Shown here: in pieces, positions 28,121-39,444 of the stretch
Layout of the letters: every line of letters begins with the position of its first letter
Position numbering within the stretch: the first letter of the stretch is position 1
From: Bremia lactucae
Taxonomy: Eukaryota; Oomycota; Peronosporomycetes; Peronosporales; Peronosporaceae
Direction of reading: 5' to 3'
Assembly: GCF_004359215.1 (NCBI RefSeq)
Contig: NC_090615.1
Location: 1,038,961-1,102,960, forward strand
DNA: 64,000 nt
Position numbers and translations under genes: made by a program
The notes under the pieces: model-generated
The model's database searches: none
What the model saw: only the letters and a program-made list of their open reading frames with translations
Told to the model about the DNA's origin: nothing

Positions 28121-28350
28121 TCTGGTTCCCTCATATTATGGGCCTTCGGGTAGCCTCGCCACTTTACCCAGAATTCCTCCCGCCCCACCTTACGGCAATG
28201 TAAGTATCGCTTCCTGTGGTGACCCAACAAGGGTTGAGGAGGAGAGATCATACCACCATGGGTTATCGCGTTCTTCTTGAGAGTTACGATTCCTTCTGAA
28301 CCCACTGGCATTCTGCCAGGATCGCTTGGCGGCATGTCGAGACGACTCAT
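27985..28350 (-). pseudogene. Integrase C-terminal chromodomain
   Basis: The 121-residue frame contains 'EEFWVKWRGYPKAHNMREP' followed by 'NRLVEDCADLVNAYR'. That matches the chromodomain pattern (Y-L-V-K-W-x-G-[WY], then W/M-E-P, then L..C..L...Y). Chromodomains on retroelement integrases can steer insertion toward particular chromatin. The usual tryptophan before EP is replaced by methionine. Confidence 0.75.
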
Positions 28351-28574
28351 CTGCTTTAAAAGATCGTGTCCGCGTGCTCGAGGATCATGATAATGCGAAT
28401 AAACATCGTGTGATACATTGTGAGAAATTGCAGAGCCATCAGCGGCATCACTTTGAGCAGCTTGCGACTAAGCTTGACGACAGGATCGGGTATTTGACTG
28501 CGACGATGAACAAGGACTTGAATGACCATCAGCTTTGGCTGGCTTCGTTGTTTGATCAGGTGAAGTTTCTTTAG
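28326..28574 (+). pseudogene. Coiled-coil ORF, unidentified, antisense to the chromovirus
   Basis: The frame reads 'SALKDRVRVLEDHDNANKHR' and 'HFEQLATKLDDRIGYLTATM', with leucine/isoleucine spacing suggesting a coiled coil. After the stop, + strand sequence near 28720-28800 gives 'MMGELWRLFQTGQPGQGRP'. It could be gag of a different retroelement embedded here. Overlap with a minus-strand element keeps confidence low. Confidence 0.25.
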
Positions 28575-28879
28575 CGCCACCCTTGCGAGCTCATCGCAGG
28601 CTTCTGCATCTTCCTTGCGCCAGTCTGCGTACCCCTAAGGTCATCCGTCGTACCCTTCAAGGCCAATTGCGAATCTTCAGGAACGACCGGCCATCCATCA
28701 AGTGAGAAGGCTGCTATGCCCTTGGCTGATGAACTTCGTTAGATGATGGGAGAACTGTGGCGTCTGTTTCAGACCGGTCAGCCGGGTCAAGGTAGGCCTT
28801 GAGCAACTCAGCATAGAATGTCGGGTGCGTTGCCAAGCCGATGGCAAGTTTAAGGTGTAGGCATTTTAGCACACACCAA

Positions 28880-29919
28880 TGACCGTGAACGGTCCCATAA
28901 ACGCGGAAAAAAGTTTCGTTCTACCGACCGCTGATACCGCGTGCATAGGTAGGATGTTCGCATTAAGTAGCACCAACTCATTAATTTTAAACACTTGCGT
29001 ATTTCGACGATCGTGATTGTCACTGTTTTTTTAAAGGTCTTGAGCAGTTAGCCGTGGCGTCCCTGACACGGTATCTCATGGCTTCACCAGTTTTAATAAA
29101 AGTCAGCAAACTGCGTTTGACCGATGATCGAACCCCAGGTTATCGGCGGCAGCCTCTCGCCCATCCACATTATAAGCCATTGGAACGAAAGGGAGTACGC
29201 GGATACCGCAACACATTCACATAGAACGGGGAAAACCCTGTCGACGAATGCACCGAAATATTCAGTGCGAATTTTACTTTCGCTAGCCGCGCACTCCATT
29301 GGGATGGCTCATCCATGCATATACTGCGAAGCACATCCTCCAAAATACGGATGACCCGGTTGCTCTGACCGTCCGTCAGCGGATGAACCACCGTCGACAT
29401 ATCCAGTCAAGTTCCCATCATTAGAAAAAAAATGTTGCCAAAAGGCGGACACAAATCGAGGATCTCGATCACTCACGAAAGACTTCGGAAGTCCATGATG
29501 TCGAAACACACTGTCGATGCACATCTGTGCCTCTTGGTGTGCCGTGATGCTTCGGCGAGCCGCCACAAGTCGCACCATCTTGCTGTGGCGACACACAAAT
29601 ACCATAATGCCCGTATGGCAATGCCTATCCGCCTAATGGTCGAAGATGAAGTCTATGTTCACTGAGCGCCAACAGTCCGCTGGGACCGGCAAAATCTGTA
29701 GTGGTGCTTCCGAAGACGACAGAGGCTTCACTCGTTGACACTCTCGCACGTCTTCACATACGACCGGACTCTCTTGGACATATGGGGCCACGAGAAGTCA
29801 CGTGCCACAGATGTGTACCTTTTCGCGCCCCAAATGTAAATTATTCGGTGCACCATGTGCTCCAAAGAGGATTCGGTGACATAAGTCTTCGTCGTTAGCA
29901 AAGACCACGCGTGTTTCAT
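28880..29919 (-). pseudogene. Integrase of the chromodomain element
   Basis: 29919-29728 holds the zinc-binding part ('RDFSWPHMSKRVRSYVKTCE'). 29605-29309 holds the core start ('VFRHHGLPKSFVSDRDPRF', with the second catalytic aspartate). 29400-29170 holds 'HPLTDGQSNRVIRILEDVL', with the catalytic glutamate region changed (Q/SNRV..ILED), and 'VKFALNISVHSSTGFSPF'. 28990-28880 reads 'FMGPFTVIG', the GPY/F module. It would insert element cDNA into DNA. It is frameshifted. Confidence 0.7.
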
Positions 29920-30040
29920 CCGCCGGATTCACACTGTGCAATAGGAGTCCATCGGGCAGACTTTACCGATGGAGATGCGCCTGCTGCCGCTTCGTCAACT
30001 TGACGGCTTCCAAAGAGGCACTCAACGACTCTACAAACCC

Positions 30041-30804
30041 TTAAGAATTCGGGACTTGAACATACGCCTTGCATATAAGCTCGGAAACTGATGATGCAAG
30101 GTGCACAACGTGAGCCAATTCGAAATCAGAACGTCTCAACAGGGCGTCCGCTAGAACATTCTGCTCTTTTGACTTGTTAGCCACCGTAAAGTTGTATTCC
30201 GCAAATAATGACAACCATCGCGCCATGCGCCTGACAAATGGGGCGATTGAGTTACCTTCTTCAACGAAGCATGGTCTGTATAGAAGACAAAGGGTTTGCT
30301 ACCCAGCAGGTGAACCCGAAACTTAACATGAGCGTACTTCATTGCTGGAAGTTCCTTGTAGTGCACTGAATAATTCTTCTCAGCGGCCTTAAGCTGCCGC
30401 GATTGAAACAAAATTACCCTTACATTACAATTGGCATCCAGCTGCAACAGAGCACAACGAGTGGCAAAGTCTGGTGCATCACATATCCCACTAAATGGAC
30501 GATCCTCGTCCAGCTGCGCCAATATTGGTGCCGACTGTAAGATCAACTTAATCGCTTCAAAAGCTTGTTGAGCCTTTTCAGTCCACGACCAGACCACGTC
30601 GCTCCTTACCAATTTAGTCGACGGCCTGCCTATCTTTGCGTAATTCTTGCTGTACTTGTGCAAATAGTTCGCGAGACCCAACCACTTGCGTAAATCCTTC
30701 TGAAATGACTGTGTTGGCCAATGTGCAATTGCACGAATCATCCCTAAATCCGCACGGATTGCACCCATCCCAATGAAACATCTCAAAAAGAGAGTCTCTT
30801 CCAC
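30041..30804 (-). pseudogene. RT thumb and RNase H of the chromodomain element
   Basis: A 217-residue open frame at 30804-30151 reads 'FQKDLRKWLGLANYLHKYSK', 'KAQQAFEAIKLILQSAPIL', 'SGICDAPDFATRCALLQLD', 'FYTDHASLKK'. These are the RT connection and the gypsy RNase H with its D (CDAPD) and TDH motifs. A second frame, 30226-30041, continues with 'LFAEYNFTVANKSKEQNVLA', the end of RNase H ('aDaLSR' decayed to ADALLRR). It is one of the best preserved pieces in the window. Confidence 0.8.
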
Positions 30805-30809
30805 CCCAA

Positions 30810-31245
30810 AGAAGCACTTATTGATCTTCGCAAAAAGTCGATTTCACGCATACACATCAACCCGCTTGAAGAGGCTCGATATGCACCAGAACATCCGTTT
30901 TACTACCTTCAGCCTTGATGTGGATTAATTAAATACATCGTCAAAATACTTCTGAGCGAAGTGCCGCATCGTTCGAAAGAGCTGCGTAACTAGCCTATTA
31001 AACGTAGCTGGTGCGTTGAAAAGCCCGTGGCATTACCAACTATTCCCACAACATCTCACTGGGAGTATTCGTTGCTGTGTGAGGAATATCTGATTCCCCC
31101 ATGAGTCGTTGCTATTAGCCGTCGACCATGTCGAGCGCGCTAAGATTACTGCATCCGCCATGTTGCTCTGCAACATATCCTTCCAACGAATTGGCGTAGA
31201 TGTCGGAATTGTGACTGCATCCAGCTTGCTAAAAGCATGAACCAT
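30810..31245 (-). pseudogene. Reverse transcriptase of the chromodomain element
   Basis: 31245-31033 reads 'MVHAFSKLDAVTIPTSTPIR' and 'ADAVILARSTW', the palm start where an active copy would carry the first catalytic aspartate in a (S/A)LDL context. 31030-30830 decays further; a broken YFDD box and 'CISSLFKRVDVYA' can be followed with stops. The enzyme is inactive. Confidence 0.65.
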
Positions 31246-32336
31246 TCCGATTGGGTTTACGCACAGAATACGTCGGCGACGAGTGTGGCAACTTCGACTC
31301 TCGGGCTAGGCCGGCTACGTGCTTTTCCAAAAAGAATGCGTCAAAAGCGTCCACTTTGTCCTTAACCAGTGAACATTGACGCGTCGTAATGTACTTTGTA
31401 CCCGACTCCAGATCAGTCTCGTGGCGTACTCTCCGATCCGGAGTAACACCGAGTGAGGGTCTTCCGAGACCACATCCGCAAACTCCTTCAACAGACGATA
31501 AAAATATTCATTTTGAATCCTCCAGGATGGCCGAGACGTATGTTTTTTGACGATGACCCTTGCTCTCCTCGTCCGACACCTCCGGGTCCATGACCGAAGA
31601 GGTGTTCAACTCCACAGACGTCGCTTCACGACTAATGAGGACCGCATCTTCTAGCGAACCCTCCTTGAGGTCCGCTAAAAATTCGCTTTGGGGATGTATC
31701 CTCAAGCTCGTACAACTCTTCGAGTCTAGGAAGCGGTTCCACCGCAATCCCGTCCATGCCATGTCGATCCGCGACCATGATCTCCAATACGAGAACTGAA
31801 CCAGCCACCAGCCCCATCTTGTACGTATCGCCGTGTTCAATCCTTCCTGTGCAGGTACTGAGCCAGTCTCACCGCCTTGTACGCGCTGTCCAACAACGGT
31901 AATTTCCTGCGACAAAGCGAACCCATCTTGCCACGTGCCCGTCGCCCGGCGACTGCGTCTTCCTGGGTGGAGGCTGATCCAGCCTCACCACCTTTTACCC
32001 GTCGTCAAACGACTGCGACTTCTGTGAAGAAGTGAGCCCATTCTCTTCACGTGCGCGTCCCTTAACAGCTGCGTCTACTGAACGGTAGTGACCACAGTAT
32101 TACCGCTTGCGCAACCCTCCACGGTTTTGTTTTCGGGTGAAAGAGGAAACGCATCTTCTTTACTAACGTGTCGCTGAGCGACATCGCTTTCTTTATCAAT
32201 AGTGACCGCAGCACTAGTCTGTGCGCAATCGCCGACGGCTGCGACTTCCAATGAAAAAAAAGACGACCCCTTTATTTGCGCGTTCATAGGGACAGCGACT
32301 TTCTGAGCAGTAGTGACCGCAGAACTACCGTATAAT

Positions 32337-32870
32337 TCAACCATCCTCGGTCGTGACTTCCTTTGTGGAGGCTGACCTAGCCTCAACACCTACTAAGGCC
32401 CCAGTCGATACGCGACGGCCTTCTTCATTCATCACCTCCGCCGAACCGGCAAAGAGATGTGCCGAGCGCGGAATCCGATGTTCGTGCACAAATCCATCGC
32501 GTGACGAGGAGTAGACATTACCCACCAAAGCTCGTTCCACGAGTAGCTTGTGACTAGCACCCACGGTGCGACTTTGCCAGTCAATCCATGGCTCATGCTT
32601 CACAAGCCATGGCATTCCAAGGATGAGATCATACCGATCATCCATATCCAAGACAATGAACGGTTTTTCAGAGTCAATCTCATCAAATTCGATTATTAAG
32701 GGTAACAAAACATTGCTAGTCGATACGATCGATCCTGTCGCTAGGCGATTTGACACCTTGCTAGTGCTCTTCGAGTCTTCAATAGCCTTGGCGTACAACG
32801 CTTGATCCATCTGCAGAGTGGCCTTAGTCGTGAAGTTGTATGACGCGCTCGAGTCAATCAAGACCGTCAT
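32337..32870 (-). pseudogene. Aspartic protease of the chromodomain element
   Basis: The frame opens with 'MTVLIDSSASYNFTTKATL': the D-S/T-G catalytic triplet has become DSS, so the enzyme should be weak or inactive. 'MDDRYDLILGMPWLVKHEPW' follows as the C-terminal hydrophobic-glycine box. It is 177 residues without a stop. In an active copy it would cleave the gag-pol polyprotein. Confidence 0.75.
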
Positions 32871-33256
32871 GGTGTCTTCTTACCCCTTCACCTTAGCGGT
32901 AACCACCATCAAGTTTGACCGCACAGCGGCCACAGACAACTAGAACAGTGCTGTCCCCGGGACTTGTTCTCCAAAAAGAGGAGAAGGGGACCTTCCTCCT
33001 TTCTTGGGAAGAGTGAGTTCCTGGGAGAACGGTCCGCGCCTACTGGGAAACTTCGTTTCCTGACTCTATAACGCTCACTGCGTTCAGAGTTTGCTTCTTC
33101 GAAGCAGGCTTGCTATGGACAACCTTCCTTGGGGCAGTTCCTGCGATTGCACAAGCGCATTATAGCCGAAATAGCGGCCAACGGCCCTCGAATTTCTACA
33201 GCGCGGACGCACCCGTTCGGCCGACGATGGCTCCATGGGATGAGGCCTTCGGCGAA

Positions 33257-34022
33257 TTACGTCGAACCGACGTGGCCCTGCGCCGATCTCGTGCAGTGGT
33301 CTTTCAGAAAAGCTATATGCTCAGCTTCGTTGAACGTAGTCGCTTGGCGGCGAAAGATTTCAGTGCTAACAGGACTGACTCGAAGACCATCCATGAACCC
33401 CGGGATATTTACTCCTTCCGACAACGGAGCCCCGGCCATAGCGGCCTCCAAATTTTGGAGCTTTCTGACATAGTCTTGTAAGGAGCAGTTTTCTTGCTTA
33501 TTCCGCAGGAACGACGAACGATGACGGTTGCCCACGTTGGCGATCAGAAATGTCGTTGCATCTCTTGAGCCATAAACTCTAACGAGACAAAGTATCCCGG
33601 AGTAGACGTCTCCTTGGCCATAGCCCGCGCCCTGCCCGACCTCCCAGGTCCGAAAGGACAAATGCCACTTGAGACCTCGCGTCGCGAATCTGGACTGAGC
33701 TCAGCTCAACTTTGATCTCCCGGATCCAGAAGACTAAGGTATCCGCTTCCTTCTTGTCGAACGTGGAAACGCGGATCTTCACGTGCTTTCACAAGTCTGG
33801 ACACGTCGTTAACGACGCCGGCGTCGAAGAGGCACACTGTGCCTCAGCTCTCACTGCCGTACATGCGGCATCTTGCGCCGCCAAACTCACGTGAGCAATG
33901 AGAGAGGAATCGTAGCACTCGAAGCGCTCAACTCGAGACCTTTGTTGATCGGTATCTAGGGAAGGTAACCCGACAAAAGTCTCCCCGCCTAACGTACTGA
34001 CCATGTTTTCAAGCGTAGCCAA
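33257..34022 (-). pseudogene. Gag of the chromodomain element
   Basis: Three overlapping frames cover it: 34022-33789 (MATLENMVSTLGGETFVGLP...), 33782-33579 ('KKEADTLVFWIREIKVELSS') and 33661-33257 ('NKQENCSLQDYVRKLQNLEA', 'GVNIPGFMDGLRVSPVSTEI'). The last is a typical retrotransposon gag capsid segment. At least two frameshifts separate them. Confidence 0.7.
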
Positions 34023-34146
34023 TGGGCATAGGAAAGGGGTGGATAGTCCTGCCTGAGAGGCATGTAGTCTTTAGGGTCATCCATTCTGAGTGCTATCGAG
34101 ATTGTTGCAATTCTATGCCGCGGAATTGACTACAAGTGCTACCAGG

Positions 34147-34413
34147 TGTGACATGATCACACAGCAACTCACAGAATAAGTTCTAAACTGTTTTATATTG
34201 AGATATTTAACCAGTCCAAGTACAGTAATAAATCTACGCTATTAATTGCTACTAATTTAAGATACTGAATATCAATAATACATACTGAGGTGCCGACACG
34301 TGTCATTCGTGCCTAGCTGAGTCATACGGTAATTCAGCTATATTTCCTGATGTCGACATAGTCAAAAATATGTTTAGTGTATCAGTACACCAGTCACATG
34401 TGACCCCGTTACA
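34147..34413 (-). repeat. LTR-F, 5' LTR of the chromodomain element
   Basis: It is 267 bp. On the + strand it reads TGTGACATGATCAC to GACCCCGTTACA. The inner edge is followed on the minus strand by CC and TGGTAGCACTTGTAGTC, the primer site. It is shorter than the other LTR families here but shares the CCCGTTACA terminus. Confidence 0.7.
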
Positions 34414-35900
34414 ACTTGTCATCGTCCTATTTAGTGCACCCGTCTCCTTGAGCTAAGTAGGATTTATCTTAGAGCCTGGTGAGATTGGCATCCCTCCATC
34501 GCACCTTAAATGTATTGGACACGACATCAGCTGTACAGGCTTCTTGCAGAGCACATCCTTGCAGAGCACATCCTTTTGCGTTGCCCTGGGTCGAGTCAGC
34601 AACTATTTCGTGTACGCCAGTCTATCCGTAATAGGTGTCTTGTCAGCCTTAGATGAGGTCATACGGACTCTCCATGTATAGAACCGTGACCTAATTTCTA
34701 CATGAGAAGTCACTGAAGCTGAAGGCGAGTTCAACTCAAATTCCTCAGATTTTGCAAGCGTGCCGATCGCTTATCGAACGGTTGCGTCTACTCGCTTGCC
34801 ATACTGGCAAAGCGATTCATAAATTACCGGTTTCTGATTTAAAGCTGCGGGTTTCACAAAATTTTGTGAAGCATTTGAATCCACGAGAGGGGTCATCACA
34901 TGGACATAGCCTCGTACTCGCACCAAAGCTATAGACCAGCGGGTTATGGTCCGAAGTTTCGAAAGCTCAGGAACTATGCTAAACATTTCTTTGATAACTC
35001 TGTGCTCAGGAGTAGCTTTCGCAGTCCGCGTCAATCAATGCAAGTATGCAGTAGGGGCGGAATAGAGCATTCTGCCCCTACTGCATACTTGCATTGTTTT
35101 AACCATCTGTTGTCATGTAGAAATCATGCGTCGTGCATAGAAATTCATACCATCGCACTTTAAATCGGGAGCCTTTTCGCTGGGCATCTTAGCATCATCA
35201 TCTACTCTGGCATAGCAGCGAGCCATCATATAGCCGAGCTTGCCGCACTTGTAGCAGACAAAGTCTGCATTGCCCAACTTCGAAGGAGAAGCATCCAACC
35301 TTTCGGATGGCAGCATTCACCTAGCTGTCGCTGAGGCACTGCAGAAGAATTGGTCCTCAGCATAGGCGATTCGGATTGCCTCTTCCATCATCTACGACAC
35401 CTTTCTGAAAAAGGCCTGTCAAGATGGGCCGTATTGCAGGTTGTTCACGAACGTAAGAACCTTAGTGTGTTCAGGTATACCCACAGCAATTATTGCCAAC
35501 AGCGAGCGCATCCCCTGCACATGTTCTTGCAAAGATCGCTTCGCCTGTCGCGCTCCAAAGAAGCGCGCCTGAAGCAGCACTTTGTTGTTCAGCGGCTGAT
35601 ACACAAATGTTTGTCTTAAAGATCGACCATGAAGGCAACGCCCTACTGTCCGCCATGCCAAAGCGCCGAGTAAGGCCACTCTGAGCCTTTCCGCGCAAAT
35701 GGGACATTGTATGCGATACCATCTGGGTGTGGTCTTTGGTGAGGTGCGCCACCTTGCATTGCTCCACGGCTAACAGCCTGTGAACAATCGTGTGAGCTGC
35801 AGTCCCCTCAAACTTAGGCGGGTCCATCCGAATGGTCCTCGGCTGATACGGCCGGGCAGATAGCGTCTCAACATTCCGGTTACAAGCCCCATTTCGAGCC
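34414..35900 (-). mobile_element. Gypsy lineage G, copy 1: gag and protease
   Basis: 35827-35471 reads 'MDPPKFEGTAAHTIVHRLLA' and 'QMVSHTMSHLRGKAQSGL' (capsid). 35316-35113 has 'CYKCGKLGYMMARC', a CCHC zinc knuckle in which histidine has become tyrosine. 35034-34771 holds the protease with 'LVDSNASQNFVKPAAL', where the catalytic glycine is asparagine. It parallels copy 2 at 60.44-59.3 kb. A 15-bp in-tandem duplication (34543-34557 / 34558-34572) is absent from copy 2. The LTR of the chromodomain element abuts it at 34413/34414. Confidence 0.75.
35036..35096. repeat. Near-perfect inverted repeat, 28-bp arms, 5-base spacer
   Basis: Left arm 35036-35063 (CAATGCAAGTATGCAGTAGG...) and right arm 35069-35096 match with a single mismatch around AGAGC. 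It lies exactly between the zinc-knuckle end of gag and the protease. Copy 2 of this lineage (about 59650-59690) has ordinary sequence here. Confidence 0.85.
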
Positions 35901-36159
35901 TACTACCAACTGAGCTCACCTTAGTCTTAATGACGGACTCCACCCCAGCATGGCTATGCGTCTCAGACGTGGCCGTTTGCTAGCGAGCACAACCGCGTCA
36001 TACGTGTTTCCAAGACCCGTCTCTATGAGCGTGTCAGTGGAAGAAAAGTCTCAATATCGATTGGTCTTATTTCCCCCACCCCTTCGAACATCGTTGGGAG
36101 GTGACGGAGCACTAAATAAGGGACTTGGTGACCAAGCTGTGGCCAACCTCTAAGATGTC

Positions 36160-39100
36160 TCATCCGATATTAAAATACATATAAAGACCAACGGATCACC
36201 GGGGTGGGTACAGCCGAACCAGTAGGTTTTATGGCACATCAAAAAATAATCCTTCAATACGATGTTCTGTTTGCCATTCTCGTATGACGAGGACTTATCT
36301 TGCAATGGCACCGGTTTCGGCGAGAATGTGGTGATGGTATCGCACATCACCCGGAATAAAGCGATCAAAAAAATCACGAAAAAGATTGTCGCTTATTTAC
36401 TTATATCAGTCAACAGTAGAGGGCGCCGATACGTTGCATGTCGCTCCTCAAAATTTGCATTGATTGCTCACGAAGGGCAAACTGACTCGTTGTTGGAGAA
36501 TGACCGGTGTTCATTTCACGATTTCGTTGTTCGACTCATGAAGGCTTCCTGGCTCTATAGAGGACAAAACAAGTTGTTACCTGATTTCTTCTTTCGACAT
36601 CGATGGTACTGTGGAAAGCGTTCCTATTTCAAGCCTGTAATGCTTTTTTAAAGAAATGTGTAAAGCGTTGGCCGGGAGGCTTTGCTCGACAAATTGGTTG
36701 CGGTACGCGACCGGATTAAACTAGGTATGTAATCAGTACAAGCTACAGGCTGCACCATTGGTCGAGTAAGGCAGGGTAATATTGCATCTAGTGGGGAATC
36801 CATGTCCCTGTTGCGTCAAGAACGCTTCTCATGCGTAAAAAAACTTGTTTTTTAGACGGCACGTCTATGGGCAGTACTTTGCTACCGCCCACATTCTTCA
36901 CTAATGTCGATGAAGATTTGTCGTAGGCAATAAAACGAGTCATTGCTTGATAAAAATTATAAACATTTCCATTTTAATCAGCATTTCGTTTTTAGCGTCA
37001 GCGATGTAATCCACACGAAAGAAACCAGTGCTTGCGAGCCAGCAATAGCTTATCGCTGTTGCTAAGCTTGTTCTCTGTAATGTTGCTTAGGTCAACACCG
37101 TATTTTTCTCATTGATTGTTGAGTCAAAACGTGACAAGAAAGAGCCAGAATGGTCTATGCTCAAGCAAGTCCCTCCCCCCTTGAAGCAAAGTTATACTCT
37201 TATAAGGTGGGTATGCGTGGGTGGTGTAAGCCATTAACGAAGAACATTGTATCTTTTGTTGATACATGCTACAGATTGTTAATGGCGACCTTTGCCACCA
37301 GCACTTTCTCACTTCAACTCGTAAGCGAGTAGACGTATCCTTGAAGTACATCTTGGAGGACATGGTTTGTACGATCTGTCTGAACACCTATTTAAGACGC
37401 TGACATTTTGCAATGGTGTTCTAAGTGATCTGAACACGGATTGCCAGAACTCTGCTGTGAACAGGGATTCCATCTAAAACCAATTTCAAGGTAACGTACT
37501 GGGGCGAAATAGTGTCGATAAAGACATGAGCACAACCAAAGTCTCTGCTTGACTTCGAGACTACAACAAGATGTACCATTGCAGAATTGATCAACAAGAT
37601 AAGTACATCATTATTCTTGAGCGAGTTTGGGAAATACAAATGCGAATTCGATTGATACGGACCACCAGTACTCTGCCGGAACAGGCATAGGTTGTAATAA
37701 AGCACTGGATGATGCGCTAGACTTTACTCGCTGACAATGCTCGCGAGCACGTATGTAGTGGCGTACGAACTCATATAGGCGTGGCTAGAAAAATCGCGGC
37801 TTGGCTTGAATGCTGTGAGCCATGGATTGATTGGAAGTCTAAGACCTTGGCGCAATGCACAATGTTTCTTGCGAAGCTTTAAAATTTCATTAATACACCT
37901 AGCTAGACAAAGAAGCGTTATTGGCTAAGACTCGTTATCGCAACAATCCTCACTCAATGGAGTACGTGCCTATTTACTTAAAATTAAGGGGGCACGCTCA
38001 AGGTTATTTATTTCAACATTGGAGTTAATTGTTTCAGACATTTTCATGTTCAACAACACTGGAAAATTCGATTAGTGTGTTAAACACTAAAATGTCTGAT
38101 CACACGCTGAAACCTAGGGCCGAGTCACCAATTGTGTAGTTTCCCAGATGCATTGTAAGTTTTAAGTGTAAATCCACTGAGTGAGGTCGGCTGAGATGGC
38201 ACCACACTGAGCGTCAGTTGTGACACTGCTGGCAGTATTTCGTGGGATTCCGGGCTAGACTGGTTTGATGTACGTGAAGTTACACGCAAACAGTTACTGG
38301 ACGGGACTGGATTAGTGGTCATCTCGGTCGAGAATAGACCAACGGCTCAGTGAGCCATAATCAATGGTGGCCCAAATTCTACAAATGGGCAAGAAGTACC
38401 TTTTGATTTTCAACGAAGCACTCAGAAGTGTATTTTGGTTGCAGCAAAATATACGATTTTAGCTCAGGGTGCAGCTAATGTTGTACGAACATTTTGGACT
38501 TGGATACGATGTACCCAAAACGTCCGGTATTCCACTCATAGCGTCGGCTATGAACAAATACATCATCGAAATATCGGGGCGTACTATCCCGTACCGATCT
38601 CAACAGATCAATTACACATCTGCTGAGTATTTAAAGGGGTGTATGAAGCTTCTGAGGCATCACAAGTACCTCAAACAATTCTATACATACTAATGTAAAC
38701 GAAAATCATGTTCACGCTTATCTGATAGAAGCCATTGATCGGAGTTTACGGCCTGGTCCCGAATACATAAAGGCAATCAGTGACTGGCCTTTTTGCTTGT
38801 CGATCTGATGGACCTATGTAATTTGATCGGGCTTGAGACTTGCATACACAAGAACTCGCGCATGCCGGGATGAAAATGCATCTTTCGTGTTTACTCAAGA
38901 AGAATCTATAGTGGTAATGGCATGCTAACTGCCAGCGTTCCTCTGAAGGTATCAAACAACTATTGGCGTGATCGCCGGTCTCAGCGCTTGTAGACCAAGA
39001 TAGACCATTTGCTGAGGCATGTGACAGCAGCGGTTTGCAATAGGCTGCACATCAAGGCAATTTAACACAGGCGGCACAGAGCGCGTCATAGCGTCAGCTT

Positions 39101-39440
39101 CAGCCAGCAGCACAAACTAATAGTAATATTGAGCTCACTACTGTTCCGTTGTTAAGCTAGTTGATACATGAACGAAAAGATGGTACCTTGAATGATAACG
39201 TCTTCTCATGGATATCGGTGTTTGAGCTGGTGCTGTTGCAGCGCTCAATTTATTGAACGCGTGTACAATCCGGCACTTCCTGTTGCTTTGGGTACCCAGA
39301 AGGTCGGATAGCTATGTGGAAAGGTTGACTCTCTCACATGGTCCGCTGCTGAGCGATCGGCAAAGAATTTATTGTTCACTTTTATTTGGTCACGAGGCAA
39401 TGGCCACTGCTTCATAATACAGTAATCGAAATACGCACGT
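36160..39440 (-). mobile_element. Gypsy relic J with an inverted RNase H segment
   Basis: Minus-strand parts: RT N-terminus (39440-39190, same block as 1684-1400), the YFDD box (38620-38460), integrase zinc region (about 37800), integrase core (37705-37421, 'MVHLVVVSKSSRDFGCAHVF') and C-core (37387-37124), and the tail to about 36160, matching K and H. RT thumb and RNase H sequence lies at 38735-39165 but on the + strand. The stretch 38100-38400 is not recognised. The left end meets the upstream part of lineage G copy 1. Confidence 0.6.
38735..39165 (+). pseudogene. Inverted RT-thumb/RNase H block within relic J
   Basis: The + strand reads 'LRPGPEYIKAISDWP', then after decay 'DRPFAEACDSSG', 'FAIGC' and 'NTGGTERVIA'. 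These are the gypsy RT connection and RNase H motifs seen on the minus strand in H ('IGCALMRYNIDGAERVI'). The flanking RT parts of J are on the minus strand, so this block is inverted in place. Confidence 0.6.
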
Positions 39441-39444
39441 AAGT

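Larger units (their letters stand above)
27985..34413 (-). mobile_element. Chromodomain-bearing Ty3/gypsy element with 5' LTR
   Basis: Reading from the right on the minus strand: LTR-F (34413-34147), primer-binding site (TGGTAGCACTTGTAG), gag (34022-33257), protease (32870-32337), long charged linker, RT (31245-30810), RT thumb and RNase H (30804-30041), integrase (29919-28880) and chromodomain (about 28250-28080). This is the full domain order of a chromovirus. The copy is broken by frameshifts, and no 3' LTR is seen left of 27985. It is inserted next to element G at 34414. Confidence 0.85.
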
